Notes: a model not told the origin generated them from the sequence alone. A stretch of DNA of 64,000 bases from Lederbergia wuyishanensis (GCF_022900255.1 NZ_JALIRM010000014.1:1-64000), one strand, 5' to 3'; counted from the first letter of the stretch, positions 17,860 through 27,240 are shown. Made by a program: numbers and translations.

Positions 17860-18492
17860 TTAACTAGCTTCTTGTGTTTCCTGACTTAATTGCATCAATG
17901 CCTCTATTCTATTAAATGATCTATGACATAGGGCATAGATTAAATAAAACCCAATGCTCCAAACAATAATAGTCGTTATAGGGATAAAGTAGCTGATGAA
18001 GGCAGTTAATAGAAAAATAATTCCACACAGCACTGTAACCCAAAGCTGACTAATTGAAATGAAAAATGAGTTTTTTATTAGAATGAAAAAACGAGTATTA
18101 TAATGGACCATGACCGGGAAAAGGAAAACGGATGTCATTAAGAAAAACAAACAGATAAATGACAACGCGGAAACCATAACCACTCTAACTGCACCTGACA
18201 TTTGCAAGGTAATCATAAAGTTAAAATAAAACATAAGGGCAAACAAAAACCAGACAATTCCTAATACAAAGCTTTGCAAAAAGTTTTCTTTAAAAAAGGA
18301 AAAGAAAGGTTTAAAGACCCCTGTATCTTTTTTCTGAACCCATTGTCTTACGACTCCATACAATGCGGCTGTGGCAGGGAATATCGTAATGATCGGTAAA
18401 CACATAATGAACCATAGTAAATTTAGTAAGAAAAAGTTAGTAAACTTCTCCAAAAATCGATATAAACCGCCATCAATACTGAAAATATTCAT
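17860..18492 (-). CDS. DUF624 (YesL-family) membrane protein
   Basis: A 210-residue membrane protein, the second DUF624 member in the window. The N-terminal helix NLLWFIMCLPIITIFPATAA and the following LYGVVRQW mirror the protein at 2370-3116. The ATG at 18492 is chosen because AAGGG lies 8 bases upstream; an in-frame GTG at 18501 overlaps that binding site. It is convergent with melA and divergent from the LacI gene, within a sugar-uptake locus, as is usual for this family of unknown function. Confidence 0.8.
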   Translation of the reverse strand: MNIFSIDGGLYRFLEKFTNFFLLNLLWFIMCLPIITIFPATAALYGVVRQWVQKKDTGVFKPFFSFFKENFLQSFVLGIVWFLFALMFYFNFMITLQMSGAVRVVMVSALSFICLFFLMTSVFLFPVMVHYNTRFFILIKNSFFISISQLWVTVLCGIIFLLTAFISYFIPITTIIVWSIGFYLIYALCHRSFNRIEALMQLSQETQEAS

Positions 18493-18647
18493 TTTCCACA
18501 CCCTTGTCTACTAATCTATGTTATTCAAAAATAACATGTTTATTTTATAAAGGCAATGCGAAAAAAGAAGAAAAATACAGAATCTTTTTATAAACAAAAT
18601 TGTATTTAACTGTTGATTATTTCAAAAGTCTAGATTATTATGAAACT

Positions 18648-18661
18648 TGTAACCGCTATCT
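18648..18661 (+). promoter_or_regulatory. cre site (CcpA operator candidate)
   Basis: TGTAACCGCTATCT matches TGWNANCGNTNWCA at all but the last position. It abuts the palindromic operator at 18660 in the divergent region upstream of the LacI-type regulator gene and its importer, so catabolite repression of the operon is likely. Confidence 0.6.
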
Positions 18662-18675
18662 GAAATCGATTTCAG
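18660..18675. promoter_or_regulatory. Palindromic LacI-type operator
   Basis: CTGAAATCGATTTCAG is a perfect 16-bp palindrome with the central CG typical of LacI/GalR-family operators. It lies 40 bases before the ATG of the LacI-type regulator, consistent with autoregulation and control of the downstream importer operon. Confidence 0.7.
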
Positions 18676-18714
18676 AGTTGAGGTTTCAGATTTTATATCG
18701 CAGGGAGGAGGAAT

Positions 18715-19704
18715 ATGCCGACAATTTCCGACGTTGCTAGACTAGCTGGGCTATCAAGAGCAACTGTATCTAGAGTAATTAACGATCACCCATATGTGTC
18801 AGATGCTAAAAAAGAATCAGTTTTGAAAGCTATGCGGGAATTAGGATACATACCTAATTCTGCAGCACAGAATTTGAGAAAGCAGAAAACCAATATCATA
18901 GCCGTCTTAGTTCCAAAACTGACAAATCCATTCTTTGCATACTTAGTTGAAAGTATTGAAGCAAAAGCTGCTGAAAATGGTTTACAAATATTAATTTGTA
19001 ATACTAAGTATGACAAGAAAAGGGAGTTAGAATTCTTAAAGTATTTGAAAACAAAGCAGGTAGATGGCGTAATCATGACTTCAATTGAAAACAGCTGGGA
19101 AGTAATTGAAGCAGTTACTTGGAGTGGACCCATTGTTCTTTGCAATGAATATAGCATAAAAGCAAATGTTCCTTCAGTCCGTTTAAACCAGATGCAGGGC
19201 GGGTATATGGGAACCAAATTTTTGCTTAAACAAGGGTACACAAAAATCGGTTATTGTTGGGGTGGTATTCTTAGTGGACTTGCGCACGATCGCTTTTTCG
19301 GTTTTGAAAAAGCGATGAAAGAGTCAGGACTTTCAATCAATAAGAACTGGCTGTTTGAAAATGCTTTTGATATTGAAGATGGAAGAAGAATCATGCATCA
19401 AATTGCTAGAATGACAGAAAAGCCCAATGCTCTATTTACTGGTAGTGATGAAGTAGCTGCTGGAATTATATCAGAAGCGAAGAAAATGGGATTAAAGATC
19501 CCTGATGATATTGCCGTTATTGGTTTTGATGATCAGCCAATAGCAGAAGTGATTGAACCAGCACTTACTACGATTCGACAACCGATTAATGACATTGGTA
19601 CAAAAACAATGGAAATCATGGTTAACTTACTATCAAATGAACATTACACCACGGAAAAAGTTTATGAACTTCCATTAGAACTTATTGTTAGGGAATCAAG
19701 CTAA
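18715..19704 (+). CDS. LacI-family transcriptional regulator
   Basis: A 329-residue repressor. The N-terminal LacI helix-turn-helix is TISDVARLAGLSRATVSRVI with the hinge helix around NSAAQNLRKQ; the C-terminal periplasmic-binding-like domain starts at NIIAVLVPKLTNPFF and contains the typical DDIAVIGFDDQPIAEVI. It has a strong site GGGAGGAGG before the ATG. Only 27 bases separate it from the binding-protein gene at 19732, so it heads the importer operon, as MelR (MsmR) does in B. subtilis. The likely effector is an alpha-galactoside or its breakdown product. Confidence 0.88.
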   Translation: MPTISDVARLAGLSRATVSRVINDHPYVSDAKKESVLKAMRELGYIPNSAAQNLRKQKTNIIAVLVPKLTNPFFAYLVESIEAKAAENGLQILICNTKYDKKRELEFLKYLKTKQVDGVIMTSIENSWEVIEAVTWSGPIVLCNEYSIKANVPSVRLNQMQGGYMGTKFLLKQGYTKIGYCWGGILSGLAHDRFFGFEKAMKESGLSINKNWLFENAFDIEDGRRIMHQIARMTEKPNALFTGSDEVAAGIISEAKKMGLKIPDDIAVIGFDDQPIAEVIEPALTTIRQPINDIGTKTMEIMVNLLSNEHYTTEKVYELPLELIVRESS

Positions 19705-19731
19705 ACACTAAAATCTTAGGGGGATTTCTCA

Positions 19732-21033
19732 ATGAAAAAGAAATGGACGTTATTTAAAGTCATTCCGATGTTTCTTATTTTATTATTAGTCGTTTCCGGC
19801 TGTGGCGGAAGCAAATCGGGCGGTTCCGGAAAAAAAGTAGAATTAACAATGGCGGCATGGGGGAACCCTGCAGAAATTAAAGTGTATCAAAAAGGCGTGG
19901 ATGCATACATGAAAGATCATCCAAACGTAAAGATCAAATTAGTACCTGTACCAGGTGATAACTATGAGGAAAAGCTATTAACAGAGTTATCAGGTGGTAA
20001 ATCACATGATGTTTTCTATGTCGGTGCTGAAACAATGCCAAAACTTGTGGAAACTGGAAAAATCGCAGATCTTACAGAATTCCTTGATTCTTCAGCTAGC
20101 TATGTAAAAGCAGATGAATTCGCTGATGGTCTCTGGGGAGCTGCTCGTAAAGACGGAAAAATATATGGAGTATCAGTTGATAATAACCCTTTAGTTATGT
20201 ATTACAACAAAAAGGTACTTGCTGAAGCGGGTATTGATAAATCACCTCAAGAGCTTTATGAAGCTGGTGAATGGAACTGGGAAACATTCGAAGATATGAC
20301 TGGGAAACTCAATGCAGCAGGGAAAAAGGGCTTTGTAGCGGATGGATGGTCTGCACATTTATTCTCATGGGCTTGGTCCAATGGTGGACAATTATACGAT
20401 GATGAAGGCAACTTTATTTTAGAGGAAAATGATAAAGCAAAAGAGGCATTTAAATATCTTGAAAAGAATATTAAAAGTGGTAATTTCACTTATGCTGGAT
20501 CTTTACCAAAAGGACAAGGCGCAGACGCGATGTTTATGTCTAATCAAGTTGGTTTTGTAGCAGCAGGTCGCTGGTTGACTCCAATGTTTAGTGAAAATAA
20601 GTCATTGGAATTTGATTATATTCCATGGCCAACAAATACTGGAAATAAAATGGAGCCAGCTGCAATTGCAATCGCTTATATGTCAGTTGCTAAAGATTCC
20701 AAAAATGTGGAAGAAGCTATGAAGTTCATGTCATATTATACTTCAGCTGAAGGACAAAAAGCTCGTCTTGAAGGAAATGGGAATGCGGTACCTTCCGTAA
20801 GCGGTGTCGATGAATTAATCACTGAAGATGCGATTCCGGAACATGCGGAATATTTAATTGACGCCCGTGAAATTGGTATCGTTGAAGATAAACAAGTTCA
20901 AATTCCTGGCTTAGAGAAGGAATTGCGCGATATCACAGAAATGATGTATCTTGGAAAGCAAGATGCGGATAAAACAATTGCAGAGCTCTCTAAAAAGGCA
21001 AAAGAAATGATTGCTGAGCATAATTCAAAGTAA
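19732..21033 (+). CDS. Sugar ABC importer substrate-binding lipoprotein, MelE/MsmE-like
   Basis: A 433-residue family 1 binding protein with lipobox VSGC (Cys24) after a hydrophobic signal sequence, and a mature start KKVELTMAAWGNPAEIKVYQ. The ATG at 19732 follows TTAGGGGGA. It sits in a LacI-binding protein-permease-permease order that matches melR-melE-melD-melC of B. subtilis, with melA nearby at 16524, so alpha-galactosides (melibiose, raffinose) are the probable ligands. This assignment rests on context, since binding-protein sequence alone does not fix specificity. Confidence 0.85.
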   Translation: MKKKWTLFKVIPMFLILLLVVSGCGGSKSGGSGKKVELTMAAWGNPAEIKVYQKGVDAYMKDHPNVKIKLVPVPGDNYEEKLLTELSGGKSHDVFYVGAETMPKLVETGKIADLTEFLDSSASYVKADEFADGLWGAARKDGKIYGVSVDNNPLVMYYNKKVLAEAGIDKSPQELYEAGEWNWETFEDMTGKLNAAGKKGFVADGWSAHLFSWAWSNGGQLYDDEGNFILEENDKAKEAFKYLEKNIKSGNFTYAGSLPKGQGADAMFMSNQVGFVAAGRWLTPMFSENKSLEFDYIPWPTNTGNKMEPAAIAIAYMSVAKDSKNVEEAMKFMSYYTSAEGQKARLEGNGNAVPSVSGVDELITEDAIPEHAEYLIDAREIGIVEDKQVQIPGLEKELRDITEMMYLGKQDADKTIAELSKKAKEMIAEHNSK

Positions 21034-21052
21034 TTAACACCAAGATGAAAAA

Positions 21053-21086
21053 TTGAAAGAAAGGGAGAAAAAACCCTTTCTTTCAA
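21053..21086 (+). other. Intercistronic stem-loop
   Basis: A perfect 13-bp stem TTGAAAGAAAGGG/CCCTTTCTTTCAA with an A-rich 8-base loop lies between the binding-protein and permease genes. No U-run follows. It is the third such hairpin after a binding-protein gene in this window. Confidence 0.7.
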
Positions 21087-21105
21087 TAGTTGAGAGGATG
21101 ATTAC

Positions 21106-21975
21106 ATGAGAAAGAATAATACTTTTTGGGGTTATTTCTTTTTAACGCCACAATTAATAGGTCTTCTTGCCTTTTCTCTTATTCCCCTTGGCTTTGCACT
21201 TGTACTAAGTTTTATGCAATGGGATGGATTTGGGGAAAAAACTTTCGTAGGATTAGGTAATTTTATAGGACAGTTTAAAAATCCAGTATTTTGGAAAGCT
21301 CTATGGAATACAACCCTATATACAATTCTAACTATTCCAATTGGTGTCACAATATCATTAATGCTAGCTATGGCATTAAATAAAATTAAAGGTAAGGAAT
21401 TGTATCGTATTTTCTTCTTTATGCCTGTTGTCACAAGTTCTGTTTCAATCGGTGTAATTTGGATGTGGATTTTAAATGGTGATTTTGGAATTTTAAATCA
21501 GTTCTTAGCTAGTATAGGAATCCAAGGTCCTCATTGGCTGACAGATACGAAGTGGGTCATGGTTTCAATCGCCATGCTAAGTATTTGGTGGCAGGTTGGA
21601 TATAATATGGTTATTTTCCTAGCTGGTCTTCAAGGGGTTTCCAATAGCTATTATGAAGCTGCAGAAATTGACGGGGCTTCCAAGTTTCAAAAGTTTAGAC
21701 ATATTACGTTGCCGCTTATTTCACCAACTACGTTTTTCGTTTCAATCATGTCCATCATTGGATCATTTCAAGTCTTCGACCAAGCCTTTGTTATGACAAG
21801 TGGAGGGCCTGCAAAAGCAAGCTATACACTTGTATATCATGTTTACCAAACCGGGTTTCAGAATTTTAAATGGGGGGAAAGCTCTGCGGTGGCAATGATT
21901 TTATTTGTCATCATCTTAATCTTTACACTCATTCAATTCAAGGTTTCTAAAAGGTGGGTTCATTATGAAGGCTAG
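21106..21975 (+). CDS. Sugar ABC importer permease, MalF type (MelD-like)
   Basis: A 289-residue membrane protein with about six helices. The EAA loop EAAEIDGASKFQKFRHITLP is complete. The ATG at 21106 follows GAGAGGATG. Its 3' end overlaps the next permease gene by 11 bases, implying translational coupling. It is part of the alpha-galactoside importer with the binding protein at 19732; no ATPase gene is in the operon. Confidence 0.9.
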   Translation: MRKNNTFWGYFFLTPQLIGLLAFSLIPLGFALVLSFMQWDGFGEKTFVGLGNFIGQFKNPVFWKALWNTTLYTILTIPIGVTISLMLAMALNKIKGKELYRIFFFMPVVTSSVSIGVIWMWILNGDFGILNQFLASIGIQGPHWLTDTKWVMVSIAMLSIWWQVGYNMVIFLAGLQGVSNSYYEAAEIDGASKFQKFRHITLPLISPTTFFVSIMSIIGSFQVFDQAFVMTSGGPAKASYTLVYHVYQTGFQNFKWGESSAVAMILFVIILIFTLIQFKVSKRWVHYEG

Positions 21976-22846
21976 TAATATTGAAATGAATAATAGTCCA
22001 GTGGTGGTTCCAAAAAAGAAATTTACATTTAAGTTTTCTACTCTACTTGCTCATGTAGGATTAATAATTGCTTCAGCTATTATGGTTTTTCCTTTTTTGT
22101 GGACAATCAGCAGCTCGTTAAAAGATATATCACAAATATTCATTGTTCCCCCTGAATTCATTCCGAAACCATTCGTTTGGTCGAATTACCCAGCTTCATT
22201 ACAGGCAATGCCGTTTGGATTGGCCTATTGGAATAGTTTTTATATTACTATTTTAGTAGTGGGTTTCCAATTATTTACCGGCTCTATGGCCGCATACGCA
22301 TTTGCAAAAATTCGCTTTCCGGGATCGAATTTACTATTCGTTTTATTTTTAGCAACAATGATGATCCCGAAGCAAGTCACGATGATACCAACATTCATGA
22401 TTATGGATTATATTGGCTGGTTAGATACCCATTTACCATTAATTGTTCCCGGAGCCCTTTTTAATGCATTTGCCGTATTTTTATTAAGGCAATTTATTAT
22501 GGGTATTCCGAATGAATTAGAAGAAGCCGCGGTAATGGATGGAGCAAGTCCAATTAGAATCTATTGGAGTGTTATTCTTCCTTTAATAAAGCCGGCTCTT
22601 GCCGCAGTAGGAATCTTTATCTTTATGGGATCTTGGAATAATTTCTTAGAACCATTAATTTACCTAACAACTCCGGAACTTTATACTGTTCCTTTATTGT
22701 TAAACTATTTTAAAGGACTATATGTTACTGACTGGGCATTAATGATGGCTGGCTCAACGATCTCCATTATCCCTGTCTTGATCATTTATATCGTCGCACA
22801 GAAACAAATCATCGAAGGGGTAGCATTGACTGGAATTAAAGGTTAA
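21965..22846 (+). CDS. Sugar ABC importer permease, MalG type (MelC-like)
   Basis: A 293-residue membrane protein with about six helices and the EAA loop EAAVMDGASPIRIYWSVILP. Its ATG at 21965 lies inside the end of the upstream permease gene, with AAAAGG upstream as binding site. It is the last gene of the LacI-importer operon; a terminator follows. Confidence 0.9.
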   Translation: MKASNIEMNNSPVVVPKKKFTFKFSTLLAHVGLIIASAIMVFPFLWTISSSLKDISQIFIVPPEFIPKPFVWSNYPASLQAMPFGLAYWNSFYITILVVGFQLFTGSMAAYAFAKIRFPGSNLLFVLFLATMMIPKQVTMIPTFMIMDYIGWLDTHLPLIVPGALFNAFAVFLLRQFIMGIPNELEEAAVMDGASPIRIYWSVILPLIKPALAAVGIFIFMGSWNNFLEPLIYLTTPELYTVPLLLNYFKGLYVTDWALMMAGSTISIIPVLIIYIVAQKQIIEGVALTGIKG

Positions 22847-22856
22847 CTGTATATCT

Positions 22857-22889
22857 GGAACCTTGGGTATTTTCCCGGGGTTCTTTTTT
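22857..22889 (+). terminator. Terminator of alpha-galactoside importer operon
   Basis: GGAACC-TT-GGG pairs with CCC-GG-GGTTC, followed by TTTTTT. Confidence 0.8.
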
Positions 22890-22946
22890 GTATATAATGA
22901 GAGCATAAATTTGTTTGAAAAAATGTGTTTTTTCTTTGTAAAAGTA

Positions 22947-22976
22947 TTGACTGACACAATGTATAGGTGTTATATT
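22947..22976 (+). promoter_or_regulatory. Putative sigma-A promoter of CarD-family gene
   Basis: TTGACT (22947-22952), 18-base spacer, TATATT (22971-22976), about 60 bases before the start codon at 23042. Confidence 0.5.
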
Positions 22977-23041
22977 TATATATTTGCTTAAATTTCCATG
23001 TAGTGGTATGCTTAATACATAGAGAATTTAGGAGTGATGAA

Positions 23042-23509
23042 TTGTTTCAAATTGGCGATAAAGTCTTTTATCCAATGCATGGAGCAGGTGTTATCAAGGC
23101 CATTAAGGAACAAGAAATATTAGGTGAACGACGTGAATATTATGTAATATCTATTCCTATAAGTAATATGAACGTTATGATACCAATCAAATCTGTCTTA
23201 ACAATAGGAATAAGATTTCTCGTTGATAGAAATAAGCTAAAAAACATTCTTTTTGATTTCCATAATGAGGAACCTACTTGTAGTCTTCCTTGGAAGGAAA
23301 GATACAAACAAAATATGGAGAAATTAAAGACTGGAGATATGGTTGTTGGTGCTGAGGTTGTCCGAGATCTACTACATCTCCAAAAAGGCAAGGTACTTAA
23401 TACGAGTGAAAAACAAATGCTAAATGATGCAACCAAAATACTAATAAGTGAACTGAGTCTCATTAAGGACATAAGTGAGACACAGGCAGCAGATATGTTA
23501 ATTATTTAG
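23042..23509 (+). CDS. CarD/CdnL-family RNA polymerase-binding regulator (YdeB-like)
   Basis: A 155-residue cytosolic protein. The N-terminal RNA polymerase interaction domain, shared with Mfd, begins LFQIGDKVFYPMHGAGVI. The C-terminal helical part contains WKERYKQNMEKLKTGD, characteristic of CarD/CdnL proteins. The start is a TTG at 23042 with AGGAG 7 bases upstream; a longer frame from 22967 has no binding site and would place a hydrophobic extension before the conserved domain. It resembles B. subtilis YdeB in length. It probably stabilises open promoter complexes. Monocistronic: its own promoter and a terminator flank it. Confidence 0.85.
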   Translation: MFQIGDKVFYPMHGAGVIKAIKEQEILGERREYYVISIPISNMNVMIPIKSVLTIGIRFLVDRNKLKNILFDFHNEEPTCSLPWKERYKQNMEKLKTGDMVVGAEVVRDLLHLQKGKVLNTSEKQMLNDATKILISELSLIKDISETQAADMLII

Positions 23510-23517
23510 GTAAAAAC

Positions 23518-23549
23518 ATGGATTCTCATAAAAAGAGGGTCCATTTTTT
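23518..23549 (+). terminator. Terminator of CarD-family gene
   Basis: ATGGATTCTC and GAGGGTCCAT form a stem with a 7-base A-rich loop, followed by TTTTTTATT. Confidence 0.75.
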
Positions 23550-23631
23550 ATTATTTATTTGATGGTTGACTCTAGGAATTAATACCAATACGATATTATT
23601 ATCTCAGTTTTATAAGGAAGTGAATTGTTTT

Positions 23632-25350
23632 ATGCTCAAGCATTTGAAGCCTTATTCATGGCAAATAGGTTTGGTTATCATATTAACTCTAGGAGGAATT
23701 TTGCTGGAGTTGTTATTGCCTACGTTAATGGCGAATGTGGTTGATATTGGAATTGTAAACGGTGACATCCCTTACATAATTAAAACCGGTGTCTATATGA
23801 TCCTTAGTGCTTTAGCTGCTGTTTTATTGACAGTAGGAGTGTCTTTTTTTGCTTCAAGAGTGGCACTTGGGTTCGGAAGAGACGTAAGGCGCAGTTTATT
23901 TGTCCATGTTGAAAACTTCTCATTACAATCATTTGAAAAAATAGGTACGGCTTCATTGATCACAAGGACAACAAATGATATTAAGCAAGTGCAAGATGTA
24001 CTGAATATGATCTTAAGAATGATGACACGTGCACCTTTAATGCTAGTTGGCGGTATCATACTTGCAGTTTCGAGGGATCCTGGATTATCAACTGTTTTCT
24101 TGGCCGCTTTACCAATTCTGGCATTACTTATTTTTGTTATTTCAAGAAAGGCTATTCCATTGTTTGTTTCTCTACAAAAAAAGACTGATCGGCTAAATCT
24201 CATTGTGCGTGAAAATTTAACTGGAATTCGAGTAGTTCGAGCATTTAACAAAGTAAACTTTGAAAAAAATCGTTTTAACGTAGCAAATGAGGATTTCCGC
24301 GATACAGGGATTAAAGTCAATAAGCTGATGGCACTTATATTTCCGGTCATGATGATTGTTATGAACTTTACAAGCATTGCAATTGTTTGGTTTGGTGCGA
24401 TTCGGATTGACAATGGTCTATTGCAGGTCGGAAATTTAATGGCTTTTCTACAATACGCCATGATGATCCTTTTTTCTTTAATCATGCTGTCGATGGGCTT
24501 CATAATGATTCCGCGGGCACAAGCGTCGGTAAATAGAATTAATGAAGTATTGAAGATGGAAGCAGAAATAGTGGACCCGGAAAATCCAAGAGACATTACG
24601 GATATGAAAGGGTATGTTGAATTCCAAAATGTAACGTTTCGATATGAAGGTGCTGAAAAGCCAGTACTTGAGAATATCTCTTTTAAGGTACAACCAGGGG
24701 AGACAACCGCAATTATTGGTAGTACTGGGTCGGGAAAAACAACTCTCATTAAATTAATTGCCCGTTTTTACGATGTCGAAGAAGGGGCAGTATTGATAGA
24801 TGGGATAAATGTGAAAGAGATGACCCAGCAATTATTACGAAACAAGATTGGTTATGTCCCACAAAAAGCTTCCTTATTTAGTGGAAGTATTACGGATAAT
24901 CTTCGGTATGGGAAAGAAGATGCGACTGAAGAGCAAATAATAGATGCCCTTAAAACAGCACAGGCAATCGATTTTGTTAATGAAAAAGATGACGGTATTC
25001 ATGCAAAAATAGAGCAGGCAGGAGCCAATTTATCGGGCGGGCAAAAACAACGTCTTTCAATTGCGCGAGCACTAATCAGAAAGCCGGAAATTTATTTATT
25101 TGATGATAGTTTTTCAGCTTTGGATTATAAGACTGATGCGAAATTAAGAGCAGCATTAAAAAATGTAACAGATAATGCGACTATTATTCTAGTAGCACAG
25201 CGTGTTAGTACAGTTATAAATGCAGATCAAATTATTGTCTTGAATGAAGGAAGAGTAGCCGGAATCGGTACACATCGTGAATTGCTCTCTGATAATAAGA
25301 TTTACCAAGAAATCGTATCATCACAAAGGACAGAGGAGGAGGGAGCATGA
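23632..25350 (+). CDS. ABC exporter half-transporter, degenerate-site subunit (YfiB-like)
   Basis: A 572-residue fusion of a six-helix exporter domain (residues 1-310) and an ATPase domain (about 325-572). Walker A GSTGSGKTT begins at residue 363 and the signature LSGGQ is at 467. The Walker B end reads LFDDSFSALD: Asp492 replaces the catalytic Glu. This is the hallmark of the degenerate half of heterodimeric multidrug exporters (BmrC, TM287). The ATG at 23632 has AAGGAAGTGA upstream; an upstream in-frame start at 23566 lies before it without a site. The last four bases overlap the next gene. Size fits YfiB. Possible substrates are drugs, lipids or peptides. Confidence 0.88.
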   Translation: MLKHLKPYSWQIGLVIILTLGGILLELLLPTLMANVVDIGIVNGDIPYIIKTGVYMILSALAAVLLTVGVSFFASRVALGFGRDVRRSLFVHVENFSLQSFEKIGTASLITRTTNDIKQVQDVLNMILRMMTRAPLMLVGGIILAVSRDPGLSTVFLAALPILALLIFVISRKAIPLFVSLQKKTDRLNLIVRENLTGIRVVRAFNKVNFEKNRFNVANEDFRDTGIKVNKLMALIFPVMMIVMNFTSIAIVWFGAIRIDNGLLQVGNLMAFLQYAMMILFSLIMLSMGFIMIPRAQASVNRINEVLKMEAEIVDPENPRDITDMKGYVEFQNVTFRYEGAEKPVLENISFKVQPGETTAIIGSTGSGKTTLIKLIARFYDVEEGAVLIDGINVKEMTQQLLRNKIGYVPQKASLFSGSITDNLRYGKEDATEEQIIDALKTAQAIDFVNEKDDGIHAKIEQAGANLSGGQKQRLSIARALIRKPEIYLFDDSFSALDYKTDAKLRAALKNVTDNATIILVAQRVSTVINADQIIVLNEGRVAGIGTHRELLSDNKIYQEIVSSQRTEEEGA

Positions 25351-27191
25351 GTAATAATAGAAAAATGGCTCCTCCTAGAAGACATGGTATGGGAGGCGGA
25401 CCTCCGCATATGATGCATGGAGAAAAGCCAAAGGAATTCAAAAAGACGTTAAAGCGCCTAGTTGGTTATTTAAAGCCTCGGAAATACCAATTAATATTAG
25501 TAGCGATTGCAGCTATTTTTTCAACATTATTTAATGTCGTTAGCCCAAAGTTACTCGGTAATGCCACAACGTCGATATTCGGAAGCATTACAAAAGGAAT
25601 TGGAATCGACTTTTCTTTTTTAAGCAGGCTTCTTTTGATGTTAATTGGATTATATGTATTGTCGGCTCTGTTTGCTTATTTACAGCAATATATTATGGCT
25701 GGAGTTTCACAAAAGACAACTGCTGAACTACGTCAAGCTGTGAATGAAAAGCTGACGAAGCTTCCATTAAGGTACTATGATCAGCATCCACATGGAGATG
25801 TTTTAAGTCGAGTTATTAATGATATTGATAATATTAATAACTCAATTCAACAAGCATTATCACAATTAATTACATCTGCAATCATGATAATCGGGACAAT
25901 TATTATGATGCTCGTTATTAGTCCTATACTAACATTAGTGTTACTTGTAACTTTGCCATTGGGTGCGTTCGCGATTCGTTTTATTGCATCTTTTTCACAA
26001 AAGCATTTTGTAAATCAGCAAACGGAACTCGGAAATGTAAATGGACATATTGAAGAGATGTTTTCAGGTCATCAAGTTGTAAAAGCGTTTGGACAAGAGA
26101 AAGCATCAATTGAAAAATTTGATGCAATGAATGAAAGATTATATGAATCTGGGTGGAAAGCTCAATTTATAAGTGGTATTATGATGCCTCTTATGACGTT
26201 TGTCGGAAATATTGGGTATGTGTTTGTAAGTATCGCTGGTGGTATTCTCGTATTAAATAGAAGTATCTTTCTAGGAGATGTTCAAGCCTTTATTCAATAT
26301 ACTCAACAATTATCACAGCCGATGGCTCAAGCGGCAGGAATTGCGAATATGATTCAAACGGCACTTGCCTCTGCTGAAAGGGTATTTGCATTATTGGATG
26401 AAGAGGAAGAGAGGCTGGAAGAGCCTGCAGCAATTAACTTGGATAATCTTGAGGGGAACATTTCATTCAATCATGTCCAATTCGGATATGAGGCAGAAAA
26501 GCCAGTTATTAAGAATTTGTCTTTAAACGTAAAATCAGGCCAAACAATCGCCATTGTCGGACCAACTGGTGCTGGAAAAACAACGATTATTAATTTGTTA
26601 ATGAAGTTTTATGAAATTAATAAAGGCGATATTACAGTAGATCATATAAGTCTTCGTGAATTGTCTCGAGAACAGGTAAGATCGATGTTTGCAATGGTGC
26701 TACAGGACACTTGGCTATTCAATGGAACGATTCGCGACAATATCTCGTATGGTCGTGAAGGAGCTACGGAAAAAGAGATTATCCAAGCAGCAAAAAGTGC
26801 TTATGCTGATGATTTCATACGTACATTGCCAGATGGGTACGATACGGTTCTAACAGAGGATGCCTCCAATATATCTCAAGGGCAAAGACAGTTATTAACG
26901 ATAGCAAGGGCCATTTTAGCGAATCCTAAAATTCTTATTTTGGATGAGGCGACAAGTAGTGTCGATACAAGAACGGAAATGAATATTCAGCTTGCGATGA
27001 ATGAACTTATGGTTGGACGTACCAGCTTCGTAATAGCTCATCGACTTTCAACCATACGTGACGCAGACACCATTTTAGTGATGAATGATGGAGATATTAT
27101 AGAAAAAGGTTCACACGATGAATTGATTCAGCAAAATGGATTTTATGCTGATTTGTATAGAAGTCAATTTGAAGCAGCCAGTACCAGCTAG
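25347..27191 (+). CDS. ABC exporter half-transporter, catalytic subunit (YfiC-like)
   Basis: A 614-residue exporter partner of the preceding gene, with which it overlaps (ATGA). A Gly/Pro/Met/His-rich N-terminal tail (RRHGMGGGPPHMMHGEKP) precedes six helices. Its ATPase domain has Walker A GPTGAGKTT from residue 405, a non-canonical signature ISQGQ at 509-513, and a complete Walker B LILDEATSSVD with catalytic Glu534. With LSGGQ in the partner and ISQGQ here, one composite ATP site is intact and the other is degenerate. The divergent signature and matching partner make a heterodimer certain in outline; the cargo is unknown. Confidence 0.88.
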   Translation: MSNNRKMAPPRRHGMGGGPPHMMHGEKPKEFKKTLKRLVGYLKPRKYQLILVAIAAIFSTLFNVVSPKLLGNATTSIFGSITKGIGIDFSFLSRLLLMLIGLYVLSALFAYLQQYIMAGVSQKTTAELRQAVNEKLTKLPLRYYDQHPHGDVLSRVINDIDNINNSIQQALSQLITSAIMIIGTIIMMLVISPILTLVLLVTLPLGAFAIRFIASFSQKHFVNQQTELGNVNGHIEEMFSGHQVVKAFGQEKASIEKFDAMNERLYESGWKAQFISGIMMPLMTFVGNIGYVFVSIAGGILVLNRSIFLGDVQAFIQYTQQLSQPMAQAAGIANMIQTALASAERVFALLDEEEERLEEPAAINLDNLEGNISFNHVQFGYEAEKPVIKNLSLNVKSGQTIAIVGPTGAGKTTIINLLMKFYEINKGDITVDHISLRELSREQVRSMFAMVLQDTWLFNGTIRDNISYGREGATEKEIIQAAKSAYADDFIRTLPDGYDTVLTEDASNISQGQRQLLTIARAILANPKILILDEATSSVDTRTEMNIQLAMNELMVGRTSFVIAHRLSTIRDADTILVMNDGDIIEKGSHDELIQQNGFYADLYRSQFEAASTS

Positions 27192-27205
27192 AAGTAGATT
27201 TAATG

Positions 27206-27240
27206 CAACTCATTGGATTTTTCCTGATGGGTTGTTTTTT
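27206..27240 (+). terminator. Terminator of ABC exporter operon
   Basis: CAACTCAT (27206) pairs with ATGGGTTG (27227), with TTTTTT after the stem. Confidence 0.75.

Noticed and set aside
23793-24749. Long open frame on the minus strand inside the ABC exporter gene
   Set aside because: It lies fully opposite the conserved exporter and Walker A coding sequence, has no binding site and no recognisable product.
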